Shown: positions 51,867 to 60,892, counted from the first letter of the stretch. The stretch is 64,000 nt of DNA from Bifidobacterium catenulatum subsp. kashiwanohense JCM 15439 = DSM 21854 (GCF_001042615.1 NZ_AP012327.1:1116001-1180000); one strand, 5' to 3'. Numbers and translations are program-made. The notes: generated from the letters alone by a model not told the origin.

Positions 51867-52772
51867 ATGCCGAATCCAGCGCTGACTGAGAAAATCCGAA
51901 ACCTTCCTCCTCTCTTGGACTCTCTGGAGCGGGACGCGGAGGTGTCCGACTTGCTTCGTCGTTCCGATGCTGCCCGAGAACGGTTCAGGCAGATGTTTCC
52001 TTTGGATGGGGTGGAGCAGTCAGCGCTTGAGGATTACCGTAAGGAATGGATGGCCCGCTATGTCTACAACTCCAACGCGATCGAGGGATCCACGCTGACG
52101 CTTGAGGACACCGAACTGGTGTTGGAGGGCGAGTTCGTGCCGACCGACTCGCCGGCAAGATACATCTTCGCCGCCCGTGGCGTTGCGGATGGCATGGCCT
52201 ATGCGGAACGATTCGCTGAAGAGGAGCGGACGCTGAGTGTCGAGATGATCCAAAAGCTGCATGAAGTCACCGCATTGGACATGCAGCCCGCGCTCAGGGG
52301 TCGGTTCCGCCCCTACGGCTACCAGGCAAGGATCACCGCCACCCGAGTGAAGACCGCCGACCCACTTGAAATCTACGAGGACATGGAAGCGCTCGTGGAC
52401 GCGGTGAACGGTTCCAAAGACCACCCGATCCTCAAGGCTGCCGGATTCCACGCGATGTTCGAGAACATCCATCCATTCACGGACGGCAACGGGCGAACCG
52501 GGCGACAGATTCTGAATCTCATGCTCATGGCTGCCGGCTACCGGCCCGTAGCAATCAAACATGATGCCGGCCGCAGCTATGGGAAAAGTCTGGAAGCATG
52601 GCAGGTTGACGGCGATCCCAAGCCGTTCATTTCCCAGCTTGTCCAATGCGTTGATCAGGAAGAGCGCGCCGTAGCGGAAATCGTCGGCAGATTAAGAGAG
52701 AACCCTTTCTCGGAAAACGCCATCGACGGGATTGGTCTCGAAGACGGTCCGGCACGAGGGCGTTCCCTCTGA
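51867..52772 (+). CDS. Fic-family AMP transferase (canonical)
   Basis: 301 residues starting MPNPALTEKIRNLPPLLDSL behind AAGGAGCC. The inhibitory helix motif SNAIEGSTLT (S/TxxxE[G/N]) is at about residue 75, upstream of the core, as in class II Fic proteins. The signature HPFTDGNGRTGR is at about residue 200 with all catalytic residues. It probably AMPylates a protein target and is held in check by its own alpha-inhibitory helix. Second Fic protein in the element, unlike the Gln-variant at 33089. Confidence 0.93.
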   Translation: MPNPALTEKIRNLPPLLDSLERDAEVSDLLRRSDAARERFRQMFPLDGVEQSALEDYRKEWMARYVYNSNAIEGSTLTLEDTELVLEGEFVPTDSPARYIFAARGVADGMAYAERFAEEERTLSVEMIQKLHEVTALDMQPALRGRFRPYGYQARITATRVKTADPLEIYEDMEALVDAVNGSKDHPILKAAGFHAMFENIHPFTDGNGRTGRQILNLMLMAAGYRPVAIKHDAGRSYGKSLEAWQVDGDPKPFISQLVQCVDQEERAVAEIVGRLRENPFSENAIDGIGLEDGPARGRSL

Positions 52773-52800
52773 TTGGAACGCTTCAGGATTGTGATAGGTG

Positions 52801-52834
52801 TACATGAATATGCGTTTTTGCGTATGTTCGTGTA
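52801..52834. promoter_or_regulatory. Operator-like dyad upstream of abiEi
   Basis: TACATGAATATGCG and CGTATGTTCGTGTA are inverted around TTTTTG with 11 of 14 pairs matching. It overlaps the promoter (TATACT at 52833-52838), consistent with autorepression by AbiEi, which is known for this family. Confidence 0.65.
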
Positions 52835-52845
52835 TACTCACAAAC

Positions 52846-53397
52846 ATGAAAAGGAGCGAGGCGATTGACCAGCTGCGCGAGATGGACGCCAAGTACTCGT
52901 GCTACGTGTATTGCAAGAACGAACTGGCCGTCGTGCTGGGTGAGCAGGGGCAGAAACTGAACCGAACCCTGTCCAGCCTGGTATCGGCGAAGGCGTTGGT
53001 CCGTGCCGCCCGTGGCGTCTACGTGTTCGCGTATTCCTCCCATCTCGGCGAGGGGACACTTCATCAGGTCGCAAAGCGGTTGCGTTCCGGCGAGCTGGTG
53101 TGGGAAAGCCTCGAAAGCGCTCTGTCGCGCTGGAACGTGATCAGCCAGATTCCGGTGGATAGGGTCACGTTCATGACCACGGGTCGCGAAGGCGAGTTCC
53201 ATACCCCGTATGGGGTGATCGAGTTCACGCACTGCAAGCTCAGCTGGGACCGCATCCTGCCGAACCTGATCGCCCGCGATGACGGACTGACGCCGCTCGC
53301 GTCGAAACAGTGGGCGTATCGTGACCTGAAGGCCGTCGGGCGTAATCTCGATCTGGTGGATATGGATGAATTGGAGGACGACGATGACTGGAACTGA
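52846..53397 (+). CDS. abiEi: AbiEi antitoxin
   Basis: 183 residues starting MKRSEAIDQLREMDAKYSCY. The N-terminal winged-helix (AIDQLREMDAKYSCYVYCKN, LNRTLSSLVSAKALVRAARG then VYVFAY) and the C-terminal antitoxin domain fit the AbiEi family. The ATG is 8 bp after TATACT, so the mRNA may be leaderless; AAGGAG lies inside the first codons. Represses its own promoter and counteracts AbiEii. It overlaps the toxin gene by 14 bp. Confidence 0.82.
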   Translation: MKRSEAIDQLREMDAKYSCYVYCKNELAVVLGEQGQKLNRTLSSLVSAKALVRAARGVYVFAYSSHLGEGTLHQVAKRLRSGELVWESLESALSRWNVISQIPVDRVTFMTTGREGEFHTPYGVIEFTHCKLSWDRILPNLIARDDGLTPLASKQWAYRDLKAVGRNLDLVDMDELEDDDDWN

Positions 53398-54331
53398 CGA
53401 ACCGTTCAAGTACAAAGCCATGGCAGCACAGATCGTTTCCGCCGAGGGCATGGGCAATCTGCTTCCCGTGGTCGAGAAGGAACTTCTGCATTATCGAATC
53501 CTGGACGCCATGATGCGCGAGGGTTTCTTCTCCTCGCTGGTGTTCCAGGGCGGCACGAGTCTGCGCCTGTGCCACGGGTCCCCGAGGTACAGCGAGGACC
53601 TTGATTTTGCCGGCGGCACCTCGTTCGACATGGACACCCTTAAAGGGCTTGGCTCCTGCATCTCCGATTCGCTCTCGGGGATGGGCGATGATGTGACGGT
53701 CCGGGTCAAGGAGCCGAGACCCGACGCCGATGGGCTGACGCGCAGATGGCGTATAGCGATTCGCACGGCCGGTCAGCGCAAGGATCTGCCGAGCCAGACA
53801 ATCAAGCTGGAGGTGGCATCGATTCCCGCGTACGAGCCGCAGCATCGTCCCGCCTTGGTCAACTATCCGATGTTCCCGGCCTTGTCGGGTCAGATCATCC
53901 TCGATGTGGAAAGCCCCACCGAGATTCTTGCCGACAAGCTGCTCTCCTATGCCTGCGCATCGCACCTGCGGCGACGCGACCTGTGGGACATGTGCTGGTT
54001 GGCGTCGAGAGGCGACGTCGATTCCCGACGGGCGATGGAGCTTGCGGAATTGAAATCATCTGATTACGGCGAAGAAGGACTTTGGGCAGACCGTGCTGAT
54101 CGCGTGGCGGGGGTCGCCGATGTGATCGGCTCGGATGCCTTCGCCGACGAGATGCGCCGGTTCCTCCCCGCCGGCCTGATGACATCCACGGTCGAATCCC
54201 CACGTTGGAGCGCATGGGCGATCGAACAGATCGGGACGTTGTACGGCACTCCAGGCACTCCATCGTCGGCCGATGCGGTTCCCGGATTCCCTATTTTCGG
54301 TGCGTCGAACGACTCCAGTCCAACCCGCTGA
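53384..54331 (+). CDS. abiEii: AbiEii toxin, nucleotidyltransferase
   Basis: 315 residues starting MTGTDEPFKYKAMAAQIVSA behind GGAGG. The DNA polymerase beta-like nucleotidyltransferase motif is VFQGGTSLRLCHGSPRYSED then LDF, with a later KLEVASIP strand and a C-terminal ADKLLSYACASHLRRRDLWD block. AbiEii modifies tRNA ends or other targets with nucleotides and gives abortive phage infection. Intact pair. Confidence 0.9.
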   Translation: MTGTDEPFKYKAMAAQIVSAEGMGNLLPVVEKELLHYRILDAMMREGFFSSLVFQGGTSLRLCHGSPRYSEDLDFAGGTSFDMDTLKGLGSCISDSLSGMGDDVTVRVKEPRPDADGLTRRWRIAIRTAGQRKDLPSQTIKLEVASIPAYEPQHRPALVNYPMFPALSGQIILDVESPTEILADKLLSYACASHLRRRDLWDMCWLASRGDVDSRRAMELAELKSSDYGEEGLWADRADRVAGVADVIGSDAFADEMRRFLPAGLMTSTVESPRWSAWAIEQIGTLYGTPGTPSSADAVPGFPIFGASNDSSPTR

Positions 54332-54349
54332 ACGCTAAGGAGGTCTGCG

Positions 54350-54676
54350 ATGTCGAATCTGGACTATAAGTTGCCTGAGCCGACAAAGGCGCAATTGGAG
54401 TACGCGCGTTACCTTAGTCGTTTCCAAGCGCCGCGTGAACGCCGGACTCTTTTCGCCCGCACCGAATCGGATATCGCAGCCGCCTTCCGTGAAGAGACCG
54501 CGAACCATTCCTGGAACGCCGACGACCTTGCCTCCCAGGCCGGTATCGGTCCCCGGCTTGCCGATGCTCTGCTCCAGCGGGGCGAAGCCCCGATTGAAGC
54601 GGTGTTCTCCGCAGCCGATGCGCTGGGGATAGACATAGCCGCGTTGCCGCTTTCCAGTCTCGGGAACACTCGGTGA
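54350..54676 (+). CDS. Small HTH-like protein, 108 residues, after AbiE
   Basis: Starts MSNLDYKLPEPTKAQLEYAR behind AAGGAGG. The central segment SWNADDLASQAGIGPRLADALL resembles an XRE helix-turn-helix. It is the last plus-strand gene of the ICE and converges on the integrase. A role in AbiE control or excision is possible but not shown. It shares the layout of the HipB-like protein at 30050. Confidence 0.6.
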   Translation: MSNLDYKLPEPTKAQLEYARYLSRFQAPRERRTLFARTESDIAAAFREETANHSWNADDLASQAGIGPRLADALLQRGEAPIEAVFSAADALGIDIAALPLSSLGNTR

Positions 54677-54732
54677 GCGGTGTTGGTATGCGCCAATATG
54701 CGCAAAGAAGCATGTTGGCGTATACCGTTTGT

Positions 54733-55668
54733 TCATCCGATCCTCGCGGTGCTAAGGGAATAGGTGGCGACGCTGCCGGCTGTTCCGACGACCTGGTTCA
54801 TGGGCATGGTCAGTCTCATGTCGGTGCGGGTGGTGGATTCCACGGCGTTGCGCATTTCGTCCTGCACGAGGCCGATGTAGCGCATGGTGGTGGCGATGTT
54901 GGCGTGCCCCAGCATACGGCTGACAAGCACGATGTTGCAGCCGTTCCTGTAGTAGACGCATGTGGCGAACCTGCGGCGCAGGCTGTGCGACGGGTATCCG
55001 GTTGCCGTCTTGATCCTCTTCGCCACGTAATCGACGCCGCAGTGTCCCTGCACGTCTCCGGGGAACAGCCATACGCCGGTGCGTTTCCTCAATGTCGCCG
55101 CAAGTCTTGCCGGCACGGGAAGGATTCGCTCTTTGTTGCCCTTGCCGTGGACGTGGAGCACCATGCCCTCGGCGTTCTCCTCCAGATCGGTCTTCAGGTT
55201 GATTCTGGTCATTTCGATGCGGCGCAGGCCGCAGAACGCGCCCAGCATGACGGCCAGCCGCGCGTTCTCGTCGGGTGATGCGAGTCCTTGTTCGATGTTC
55301 TCCTCGGGACAGATGCAGCCGGACGGAAGGGTCATGGGCACGGTGGGCACTTCGTCCGCCGGATTGCGGCGGGCGAGCCCTCGCTTCATGCTCCATTGGT
55401 AGAAGACCTTGACGCAGCTGCGTACTCCGCGTCTGCCTTCGGTTCCCATGCCGGCTAGGTAGAATATGAGGTCGTCTTCGGTCACGTCGGTGATGCTTTT
55501 ATCGACGGCTTTGGAGAATCGAACGATCTGGTACCAGCGGGTGCGCAGGGTGTCGTTCGTGCGTCCGATGGCGTCCATCCAGTCGATCCATTTCTCGATG
55601 GATTCTTTCCAATCCTCCCGTGGCTCGACGTGTTCGCAGCTCTTCCTGTTGTCGTTCCAATACCTCAT
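54733..55668 (-). CDS. int: Tyrosine recombinase (ICE integrase)
   Basis: 311 residues starting MRYWNDNRKSCEHVEPREDW, with AAGGAG upstream on the minus strand. The N-terminal SAM-like domain is followed by catalytic residues Arg in GAFCGLRRIEMTR, Lys in HVHGKGNKERILPVP, His-x-x-Arg in HSLRRRFAT, His in LGHANIATT and the nucleophile Tyr in MRYIG. The gene is 205 bp from attR and points away from it. It inserts and, with a directionality factor, excises the element at tRNA-Asn. Confidence 0.93.
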   Translation of the reverse strand: MRYWNDNRKSCEHVEPREDWKESIEKWIDWMDAIGRTNDTLRTRWYQIVRFSKAVDKSITDVTEDDLIFYLAGMGTEGRRGVRSCVKVFYQWSMKRGLARRNPADEVPTVPMTLPSGCICPEENIEQGLASPDENARLAVMLGAFCGLRRIEMTRINLKTDLEENAEGMVLHVHGKGNKERILPVPARLAATLRKRTGVWLFPGDVQGHCGVDYVAKRIKTATGYPSHSLRRRFATCVYYRNGCNIVLVSRMLGHANIATTMRYIGLVQDEMRNAVESTTRTDMRLTMPMNQVVGTAGSVATYSLSTARIG

Positions 55669-55692
55669 GGGGCTCCTTAAGCGCATAGAAAA

Positions 55693-55718
55693 GGGAAGTG
55701 ACTTCTTCATCACTTCCC
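55693..55718. repeat. Inverted repeat upstream of the integrase
   Basis: GGGAAGTGA (55693-55701) and TCACTTCCC (55710-55718) flank an 8-nt spacer, 25 bp from the integrase start. A possible operator or arm-binding site for the integrase. Confidence 0.55.
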
Positions 55719-55873
55719 AAGGAATACTATTGCGCGTTTCTGGCCGATGCTCTTCGGAAAACCAGCTGCAAGGTGAACATGCGCGATGACACGCCGATTT
55801 GAAGGAACAGCAAGGCTGGTGTATTGTCTACTCCTGTTGCAAAAAGCCCTACGGCTGCGAGCCAGAACCGTAT

Positions 55874-55910
55874 ATCGGACGGTCACTGGTTCAAGCCCAG
55901 TCGCAGGAGC
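55874..55910 (+). other. attR core: displaced 3' half of tRNA-Asn
   Basis: Matches 819-855 except A55885 for G830 and T55901 for C846. These two positions pair with each other at the end of the T stem, so the displaced half keeps a paired A-U. It is followed by its own terminator, so it is the original chromosomal tRNA end. Confidence 0.9.
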
Positions 55911-55916
55911 CATTTG

Positions 55917-55943
55917 AAAGCCCTTGGAAATCAAGGGCTTTTG
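55917..55943 (+). terminator. Original tRNA-Asn terminator left at attR
   Basis: GCCCTTG (55920-55926) and CAAGGGC (55932-55938) with a 5-nt loop and TTTT. It is orphaned from the tRNA by the insertion. Confidence 0.75.
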
Positions 55944-56005
55944 TCATATTTGAGGAATCAACGAAGAGGCCCATGCGGCATCCCCGACTAAGAGGTGCAG
56001 GAAAA

Positions 56006-56746
56006 ATGAGTTACATCCACATCACTGAAGAGAACATTGACAAGGAACATATCTGCTGTGCCATGTCCGGCAAGCAAAGTCTTGCGAAAAAAGAGTGGCT
56101 CAAGCAGCGTTTCAACGAAGGTCTCGTCTTTTATCGTAGCGAGGAACGAGGCAAATGCTTCATCGAATATATTCCTGCGGAAAACGCATGGGTGCCGATC
56201 GATGCTGACGGATGGATTTATATCAACTGTCTGTGGGTGGCTGGTTCTTTGAAAGGTCATGGGCATTCCGGTAATCTGCTGAGCGAATGCATCCGAGACG
56301 CCAAAGAGCAGGGGTGCAAAGGCATTTGCATTCTCTCGGCCGAGGGGCGCAAACGAGAGTTCCTTGCCGACCCGAAGTTCCTGTCCTACAAAGGTTTCGA
56401 GGTAGCCGACGTATCCGATTGCGGCATCAATCTCATGGCCCTGTCTTTTAAAGAGAATGCGGAGTTGCCAAAATTCAAGGAATGCGCCAAGCATCCCGCG
56501 GTGGACGAAGACGGGTTCGTGCTCTACTACACCGATCAATGCCCGTTTACATACTATTGGGTTCCGCGGGTGCGGCAAACGGCGGAAGAACACAATATTC
56601 CATTCAAGACGATTCATATCACCGACAAAGAGACTGCCCAACGTACGCCCGCGCCGGTCACCACGTATGCGTTGTTTCGAGACGGACAATTCCTCACTCA
56701 AGGCATTCAATCCGACAAAAAGTTCCTGGCATTGGCCGGCTTGTAA
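56006..56746 (+). CDS. GNAT acetyltransferase with YoaP-like C-terminal domain
   Basis: 246 residues starting MSYIHITEENIDKEHICCAM behind CAGGAAAA. The acetyltransferase core has the acetyl-CoA loop WVAGSLKGHGHSGNLLSECI (the Q/R-x-x-G-x-G/A pattern) and CKGICILSAEG. The C-terminal part (about 170-246) has CPFTYYWVPRVRQTAEEHNI, as in the YoaP domain, a thioredoxin-like fold. Substrate unknown. First chromosomal gene after the ICE. Confidence 0.82.
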   Translation: MSYIHITEENIDKEHICCAMSGKQSLAKKEWLKQRFNEGLVFYRSEERGKCFIEYIPAENAWVPIDADGWIYINCLWVAGSLKGHGHSGNLLSECIRDAKEQGCKGICILSAEGRKREFLADPKFLSYKGFEVADVSDCGINLMALSFKENAELPKFKECAKHPAVDEDGFVLYYTDQCPFTYYWVPRVRQTAEEHNIPFKTIHITDKETAQRTPAPVTTYALFRDGQFLTQGIQSDKKFLALAGL

Positions 56747-57064
56747 CGTCCTGAATCTTCCACCCACTGGGGGAATCTTCCCGGCAAGAAGGCAGTTGGC
56801 ATACGGATTGTTCCAGCGGGTGGGTGTTTTGGGACTCGGGAGGCGGGCTATTCTCTAACACGAATGCAGGAGACCTCGAATTTGCGCGTTTGACGGAGAC
56901 TCTGCTACCGGTTGCGAGAATCCAGCGGATAACGGTCGTCGTAGAATGCATAGATATCCAGACCAGGTTCCTCCACGGGCAAAACTTAAGATTTTCCCAG
57001 CAAGCGGCGTTTACCATGAACACGCAAGCAAGAAAACCACGGCAAATCATGGAAGGGAGTCCAT
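56747..57064. other. 318-bp region upstream of bsh
   Basis: No gene was seen. It probably contains the terminator of the acetyltransferase gene and the bsh promoter; AAGGGAG (57053-57059) is the bsh ribosome binding site. No clear -35/-10 pair was picked out. Confidence 0.4.
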
Positions 57065-58015
57065 ATGTGCACTGGTGTTCGTTTCTCCGACGATGAGGGA
57101 AACATGTATTTCGGCCGTAATCTCGACTGGAGCTTCTCCTACGGCGAGACCATTCTGGTCACTCCGCGAGGCTACCAGTACGACTATGTCTATGGGGCCG
57201 AAGGCAAGAACGAACCGAATGCGGTGATCGGCGTGGGCGTGGTCATGACCGACCGCCCCATGTATTTCGACTGCGCCAACGAGCATGGTCTGGCCATTGC
57301 CGGACTGAACTTCCCCGGATACGCCTCCTTTGCACACGAGCCGGTCGAAGGAACCGAAAACGTCGCTACCTTCGAATTCCCGCTGTGGGTGGCGCGCAAT
57401 TTCGACAGTGTCGACGAAGTCGAAGAAGCGTTGAAGAACGTGACGCTCGTTTCGCAGGTCGTGCCCGGCCAGCAGGAATCCCTGCTGCACTGGTTCATTG
57501 GTGACGGCACCCGAAGCATCGTCGTCGAGCAGATGTCTGACGGCATGCACGTTCATCATGACGATGTGGACGTGCTCACCAACCAGCCGACCTTCGACTT
57601 CCATATGGAAAACCTGCGCAACTACATGTGCGTGAGCAACGAAATGGCGGAGCCGACCACTTGGGGCAAAGCGAAACTGAGCGCATGGGGTGCCGGCGTG
57701 AGCATGCATGGCATTCCCGGTGACGTGAGTTCGCCGTCGCGTTTCGTACGCGTCGCCTACACCAACACGCACTATCCGCAGCAGAACAACGAGTCCGCCA
57801 ATGTGTCTCGTCTGTTCCACACGCTGGTCTCCGTGCAAATGGTTGAAGGCATGTCCAAGATGGGCAACGGCCAGTTCGAACGTACGCTGTTCACCAGTGG
57901 CTATTCCGGAAAGACCAACACGTATTACATGAACACGTATGAGGATCCGGCGATCCGTTCGTTTGCCATGTCCGACTTCGACATGGATTCGAGCGAGCTG
58001 ATCACAGCCGATTGA
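57065..58015 (+). CDS. bsh: Bile salt hydrolase (choloylglycine hydrolase)
   Basis: 316 residues beginning MCTGVRF, so the catalytic Cys2 becomes the N-terminal nucleophile after Met removal. Arg18 and Asp21 are in FGRNLDWS, and further active-site blocks are GLAIAGLNFPGYA, PTFDFHMENLRNY and SPSRFVRVAY. It hydrolyses glycine- and taurine-conjugated bile salts and helps gut bifidobacteria tolerate bile. Length and sequence are those of bifidobacterial BSH. Followed by a strong terminator, so probably a single-gene unit. Confidence 0.97.
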   Translation: MCTGVRFSDDEGNMYFGRNLDWSFSYGETILVTPRGYQYDYVYGAEGKNEPNAVIGVGVVMTDRPMYFDCANEHGLAIAGLNFPGYASFAHEPVEGTENVATFEFPLWVARNFDSVDEVEEALKNVTLVSQVVPGQQESLLHWFIGDGTRSIVVEQMSDGMHVHHDDVDVLTNQPTFDFHMENLRNYMCVSNEMAEPTTWGKAKLSAWGAGVSMHGIPGDVSSPSRFVRVAYTNTHYPQQNNESANVSRLFHTLVSVQMVEGMSKMGNGQFERTLFTSGYSGKTNTYYMNTYEDPAIRSFAMSDFDMDSSELITAD

Positions 58016-58085
58016 TTCAGGGAATTTCGAGTTCGAAGATTCCAGTTCCGAAGATTCCGCAGCAATCGCACTATGTGAACAGTAT

Positions 58086-58123
58086 AAAAGGGCACAACGT
58101 CGCAACCGTCGTTGTGCCCTTTT
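58086..58123 (+). terminator. Terminator after bsh
   Basis: AAAAGGGCACAACG pairs with CGTTGTGCCCTTTT around a 10-nt loop. Also works on the minus strand for the convergent gene. Confidence 0.9.
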
Positions 58124-58190
58124 AATCAGTAAAACTGATGAGATTTGATTAAAAAATTAAAATGGTCGAGGCATGCTTTCAAACGTACTT

Positions 58191-58880
58191 TCAGGCGTTT
58201 CCCTCGTTATGTTCCTTATGCGAGGAAGCGAATCGCGACAGAACACCTGACTTACGTAAAGCGCAATACATTCCCCAGGAACCGAAACCGGCGAATGCCA
58301 CAGCGCTAAGCAGCTCGCAAATAGTGCCGATGATGCCTCGCGGGCTGAAGAACGTGAATGCCTGATAGTAGAAGAACAGCAGGTAGAAGTTGTAGACGAT
58401 TCCAATCGCCAAAGCAGACAGAATGGTGACGCCGAGCGTCCAACGACGGTAGCGGAACAACGCGAATACCGCTTCTGCGGCTGCCGCCTGCAACAACGCA
58501 ATTACCACCAGGCTTACACTGTATTTCGTGCCGAGCACCACCTCGACGAACGATGCGACTAAAAGCACGTAGGCCGAAGCTCCCGGCTTGCGCACGATCA
58601 GAGAACCCAGCGTGGCGGGGAAGTAGAACAAAGCATGAAGTAGCGCCGCTGAACCAGGAAGAATCAAAGTCATCAACGGAAAAAGACCGTACGAGAGGCC
58701 GTCGAACACCCAAAACATCACTCCCGACATCACGCCTACCGCCGCGCCGACTGCGATATCGACCACACGCCATGTGAGGGCCTTGCGTGTTCCTTGGGTT
58801 GTTTTCAAAGGCTGCTTTACCTGCTTCGACAGCTTCGCGTCTGTATTATGAATAACGGTTTTAGAGAATGGCTTCGCCAT
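58191..58880 (-). CDS. ykoE: YkoE-type ECF transporter substrate-binding (S) component
   Basis: 229 residues starting MAKPFSKTVIHNTDAKLSKQ. Five or six membrane spans begin at about residue 40 (VVDIAVGAAVGVMSGVMFWV, with the FDGLSYGLFPLMTLILPGSA block typical of YkoE). YkoE binds hydroxymethylpyrimidine or thiamine precursors with YkoCD. No partner genes are in view, so it may share an ECF module elsewhere. I found no TPP riboswitch upstream. Confidence 0.75.
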   Translation of the reverse strand: MAKPFSKTVIHNTDAKLSKQVKQPLKTTQGTRKALTWRVVDIAVGAAVGVMSGVMFWVFDGLSYGLFPLMTLILPGSAALLHALFYFPATLGSLIVRKPGASAYVLLVASFVEVVLGTKYSVSLVVIALLQAAAAEAVFALFRYRRWTLGVTILSALAIGIVYNFYLLFFYYQAFTFFSPRGIIGTICELLSAVAFAGFGSWGMYCALRKSGVLSRFASSHKEHNEGNA

Positions 58881-59322
58881 AATGATAATGAATCCTTGCG
58901 TTGGTCGATGCCGCGCACCGTGAGTCGGAGATCGCGGCAGTCGCCGTGGGCCGTTCCTCGACCTGCGCGGCTCGGGCAGGAACGACGAGAGGTATTATAC
59001 GACGTGTTGTTTTGCCGAACACGCATCATGGATCTCCCTGTATCCAAAATATCGTTACAAATACTCCAAATCCGGGCGTACGGTCCAGTCCAGTACACCT
59101 AATCCGCACGATTTCATTTTAAATCAGCAGCATAAGAGCTTTTTGCTGTGAGGCGGCATTCGTCCAAAACAGCGTGGTCCTATGTTCCTTATGATGAACA
59201 CGTAAGTTACACTTTGCAGACGCAACTTAGCTAATTGTCAGGATTACATGTTCTTTTGTTATGCGATAGCATGCAACACGCCAATTAGACTTCAAGCACT
59301 TTAAGTTTTTACAGTGCAGGGT
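58881..59322. other. 442-bp intergenic region between divergent ykoE-type and merR-type genes
   Basis: A minus-strand -10-like TATAAT is at 58994-58999, about 115 bp upstream of the ykoE-type gene. The right half is AT-rich. No gene or clear riboswitch was seen. Confidence 0.4.
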
Positions 59323-59787
59323 ATGAGCACTACAACATGGCATACGATTCGTGAAGCATCCATGATTTCCGGACTTCCCGAATCCACTTTGCGCTACTAC
59401 GAGCAGATCGGCATCATTGCCCCGATCGCACGTGACCCAAGTTCTGGTCATCGTGCCTACACTAACGAAGACATTCAATCGCTGGTCACCATTTCCTGCT
59501 TGTCTGCGACCGGCATGCCGCTTGACGCCATGCGCGAGTATCTGAAAAATCGTTTCGACGGCGCCGAAGGCGCGCACAGGCAAATGGCGCTACTGGACGC
59601 GCAAGCATTGCGTTTGGCCGCAAAAGCCGAAAGCATCCGCATGCAGCAAGCCTATGTTTCCCTCAAAACACTGTATTGGCGTGCCGTGGCGGAAGGCCAT
59701 GACGACGAAGCGCAACGACTTCTGGAAGAAAACTACGATGTCATCGAAACAGTGAAAAAACAGATCCGCAGCAAGGCTGACGCATAA
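59323..59787 (+). CDS. MerR-family transcriptional regulator
   Basis: 154 residues starting MSTTTWHTIREASMISGLPE. The MerR HTH (TIREASMISGLPESTLRYYE) with the following QIGIIAPIARDPSSGHRAYT wing is clear; the C-terminal part is a dimerisation helix. No cysteine triad, so it is not a metal sensor; resembles AdhR-like regulators. It directly precedes an alcohol dehydrogenase and a carboxymuconolactone decarboxylase-like gene, as in aldehyde- or formaldehyde-responsive systems, and probably controls them. Confidence 0.85.
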   Translation: MSTTTWHTIREASMISGLPESTLRYYEQIGIIAPIARDPSSGHRAYTNEDIQSLVTISCLSATGMPLDAMREYLKNRFDGAEGAHRQMALLDAQALRLAAKAESIRMQQAYVSLKTLYWRAVAEGHDDEAQRLLEENYDVIETVKKQIRSKADA

Positions 59788-59845
59788 GCCGAGGCATCCT
59801 CGCAGACGTTACCTCAATTCAATTCATACAACAAAGGAGCAACTC

Positions 59846-60892
59846 ATGAAGGCAGCGATCTTTAAGGGAGTCAAGCAGATGGCATGCGAAGAACATGCCG
59901 AACCGACCATCATCGATGGGGGAGACGCCATCATTCGCGTGGTACGCGCATGCGTGTGCGGCTCCGACCTGTGGTTCTACCGTGACGGTAGCAAGGAGCC
60001 CAACACCCAGGCCGGTCATGAAGCCATCGGCGTGGTTGAGCAGATCGGCGACGACGTGACCGTGGCCAAGCCAGGAGATTTCGTGATCGTGCCGTTCCCA
60101 TTCAGCTGCGGCAAGTGTCCAGTATGCAAGGCCGGTTTCGAATCCAGCTGCCCTCATGGCGGATATTTCGGAGACGAAGGATTGGGCTGCCAGGCGGAGT
60201 ATCTGCGCGTGCCAGAAGCCAATGGCACGCTGGTGGTCGTTCCGGGCGACGCGAAGAGCTTCTCTGACGAAATGCTCGCATCGCTGCTCACCCTCTCTGA
60301 CGTGATGTCGACTGGTTACCATGCGGCCGCTTCCGCCGAAATCAAGCCGGGGGATACCGCGGTCGTGTTCGGCGACGGTGCGGTCGGTCTGTGCGGAGTG
60401 CTGTCCGCCAAGCTGATGGGCGCCACCCGCATCATTTCCATGAGCCGCCATGCCGACCGCCAGCGTATCGCACGCGAATTCGGCGCCACCGATTTCGTGG
60501 AGGAACGTGGCGACGAGGCCGTGGCCAAGGTACTGGAAATGACTGATGGTTACGGCGCCGACGCCGTGCTTGAATGCGTGGGCTCCGCATTGTCGAACGA
60601 CACCGCCATGAAGGTTGCACGTGCGGGCGCTGTGGTCGGACGTGTTGGCCTGCCTCACGGTGTGGAAGCCGATATTCCAGGACTCTTCTACCGCAATGTT
60701 GGTCTGCGTGGCGGTCCGGCACCGGTGCGCACGTATGATCTGCAGCGACTGCTCAAGGAAGTGCTCGATGGCAACATCAATCCGGGCATCGTCTACACCT
60801 CCGAATACACGCTCGACGATATTCAGGAAGCGTACGCGGCCATGGACGAGCGTCGCACCGTAAAGTCGCTGTTGCGCATCAGCGAGGTCTGA
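59846..60892 (+). CDS. Zinc-dependent alcohol dehydrogenase family protein
   Basis: 348 residues starting MKAAIFKGVKQMACEEHAEP behind AAAGGAGC. The catalytic zinc ligands are in CVCGSDLWFY and AGHEAIGVVE, the structural zinc cluster in CGKCPVCKAGFESSCPHG, and the Rossmann loop in VFGDGAVGLCGVLSAKL. It reduces or oxidises alcohols and aldehydes with NAD(P)H. Likely an operon with the next gene, under the MerR regulator. Confidence 0.93.
   Translation: MKAAIFKGVKQMACEEHAEPTIIDGGDAIIRVVRACVCGSDLWFYRDGSKEPNTQAGHEAIGVVEQIGDDVTVAKPGDFVIVPFPFSCGKCPVCKAGFESSCPHGGYFGDEGLGCQAEYLRVPEANGTLVVVPGDAKSFSDEMLASLLTLSDVMSTGYHAAASAEIKPGDTAVVFGDGAVGLCGVLSAKLMGATRIISMSRHADRQRIAREFGATDFVEERGDEAVAKVLEMTDGYGADAVLECVGSALSNDTAMKVARAGAVVGRVGLPHGVEADIPGLFYRNVGLRGGPAPVRTYDLQRLLKEVLDGNINPGIVYTSEYTLDDIQEAYAAMDERRTVKSLLRISEV

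Noticed and set aside
55710..55934. A 74-codon minus-strand frame across attR with ATGLEPVT-type residues
   Set aside because: This is the familiar artefact of reading antisense through a tRNA 3' end. No ribosome binding site or family supports it.
58881..59230. TPP riboswitch upstream of the YkoE-type gene
   Set aside because: I looked on the minus strand for the conserved CTGAGA and ACCTGATCTGG-type segments and found neither.
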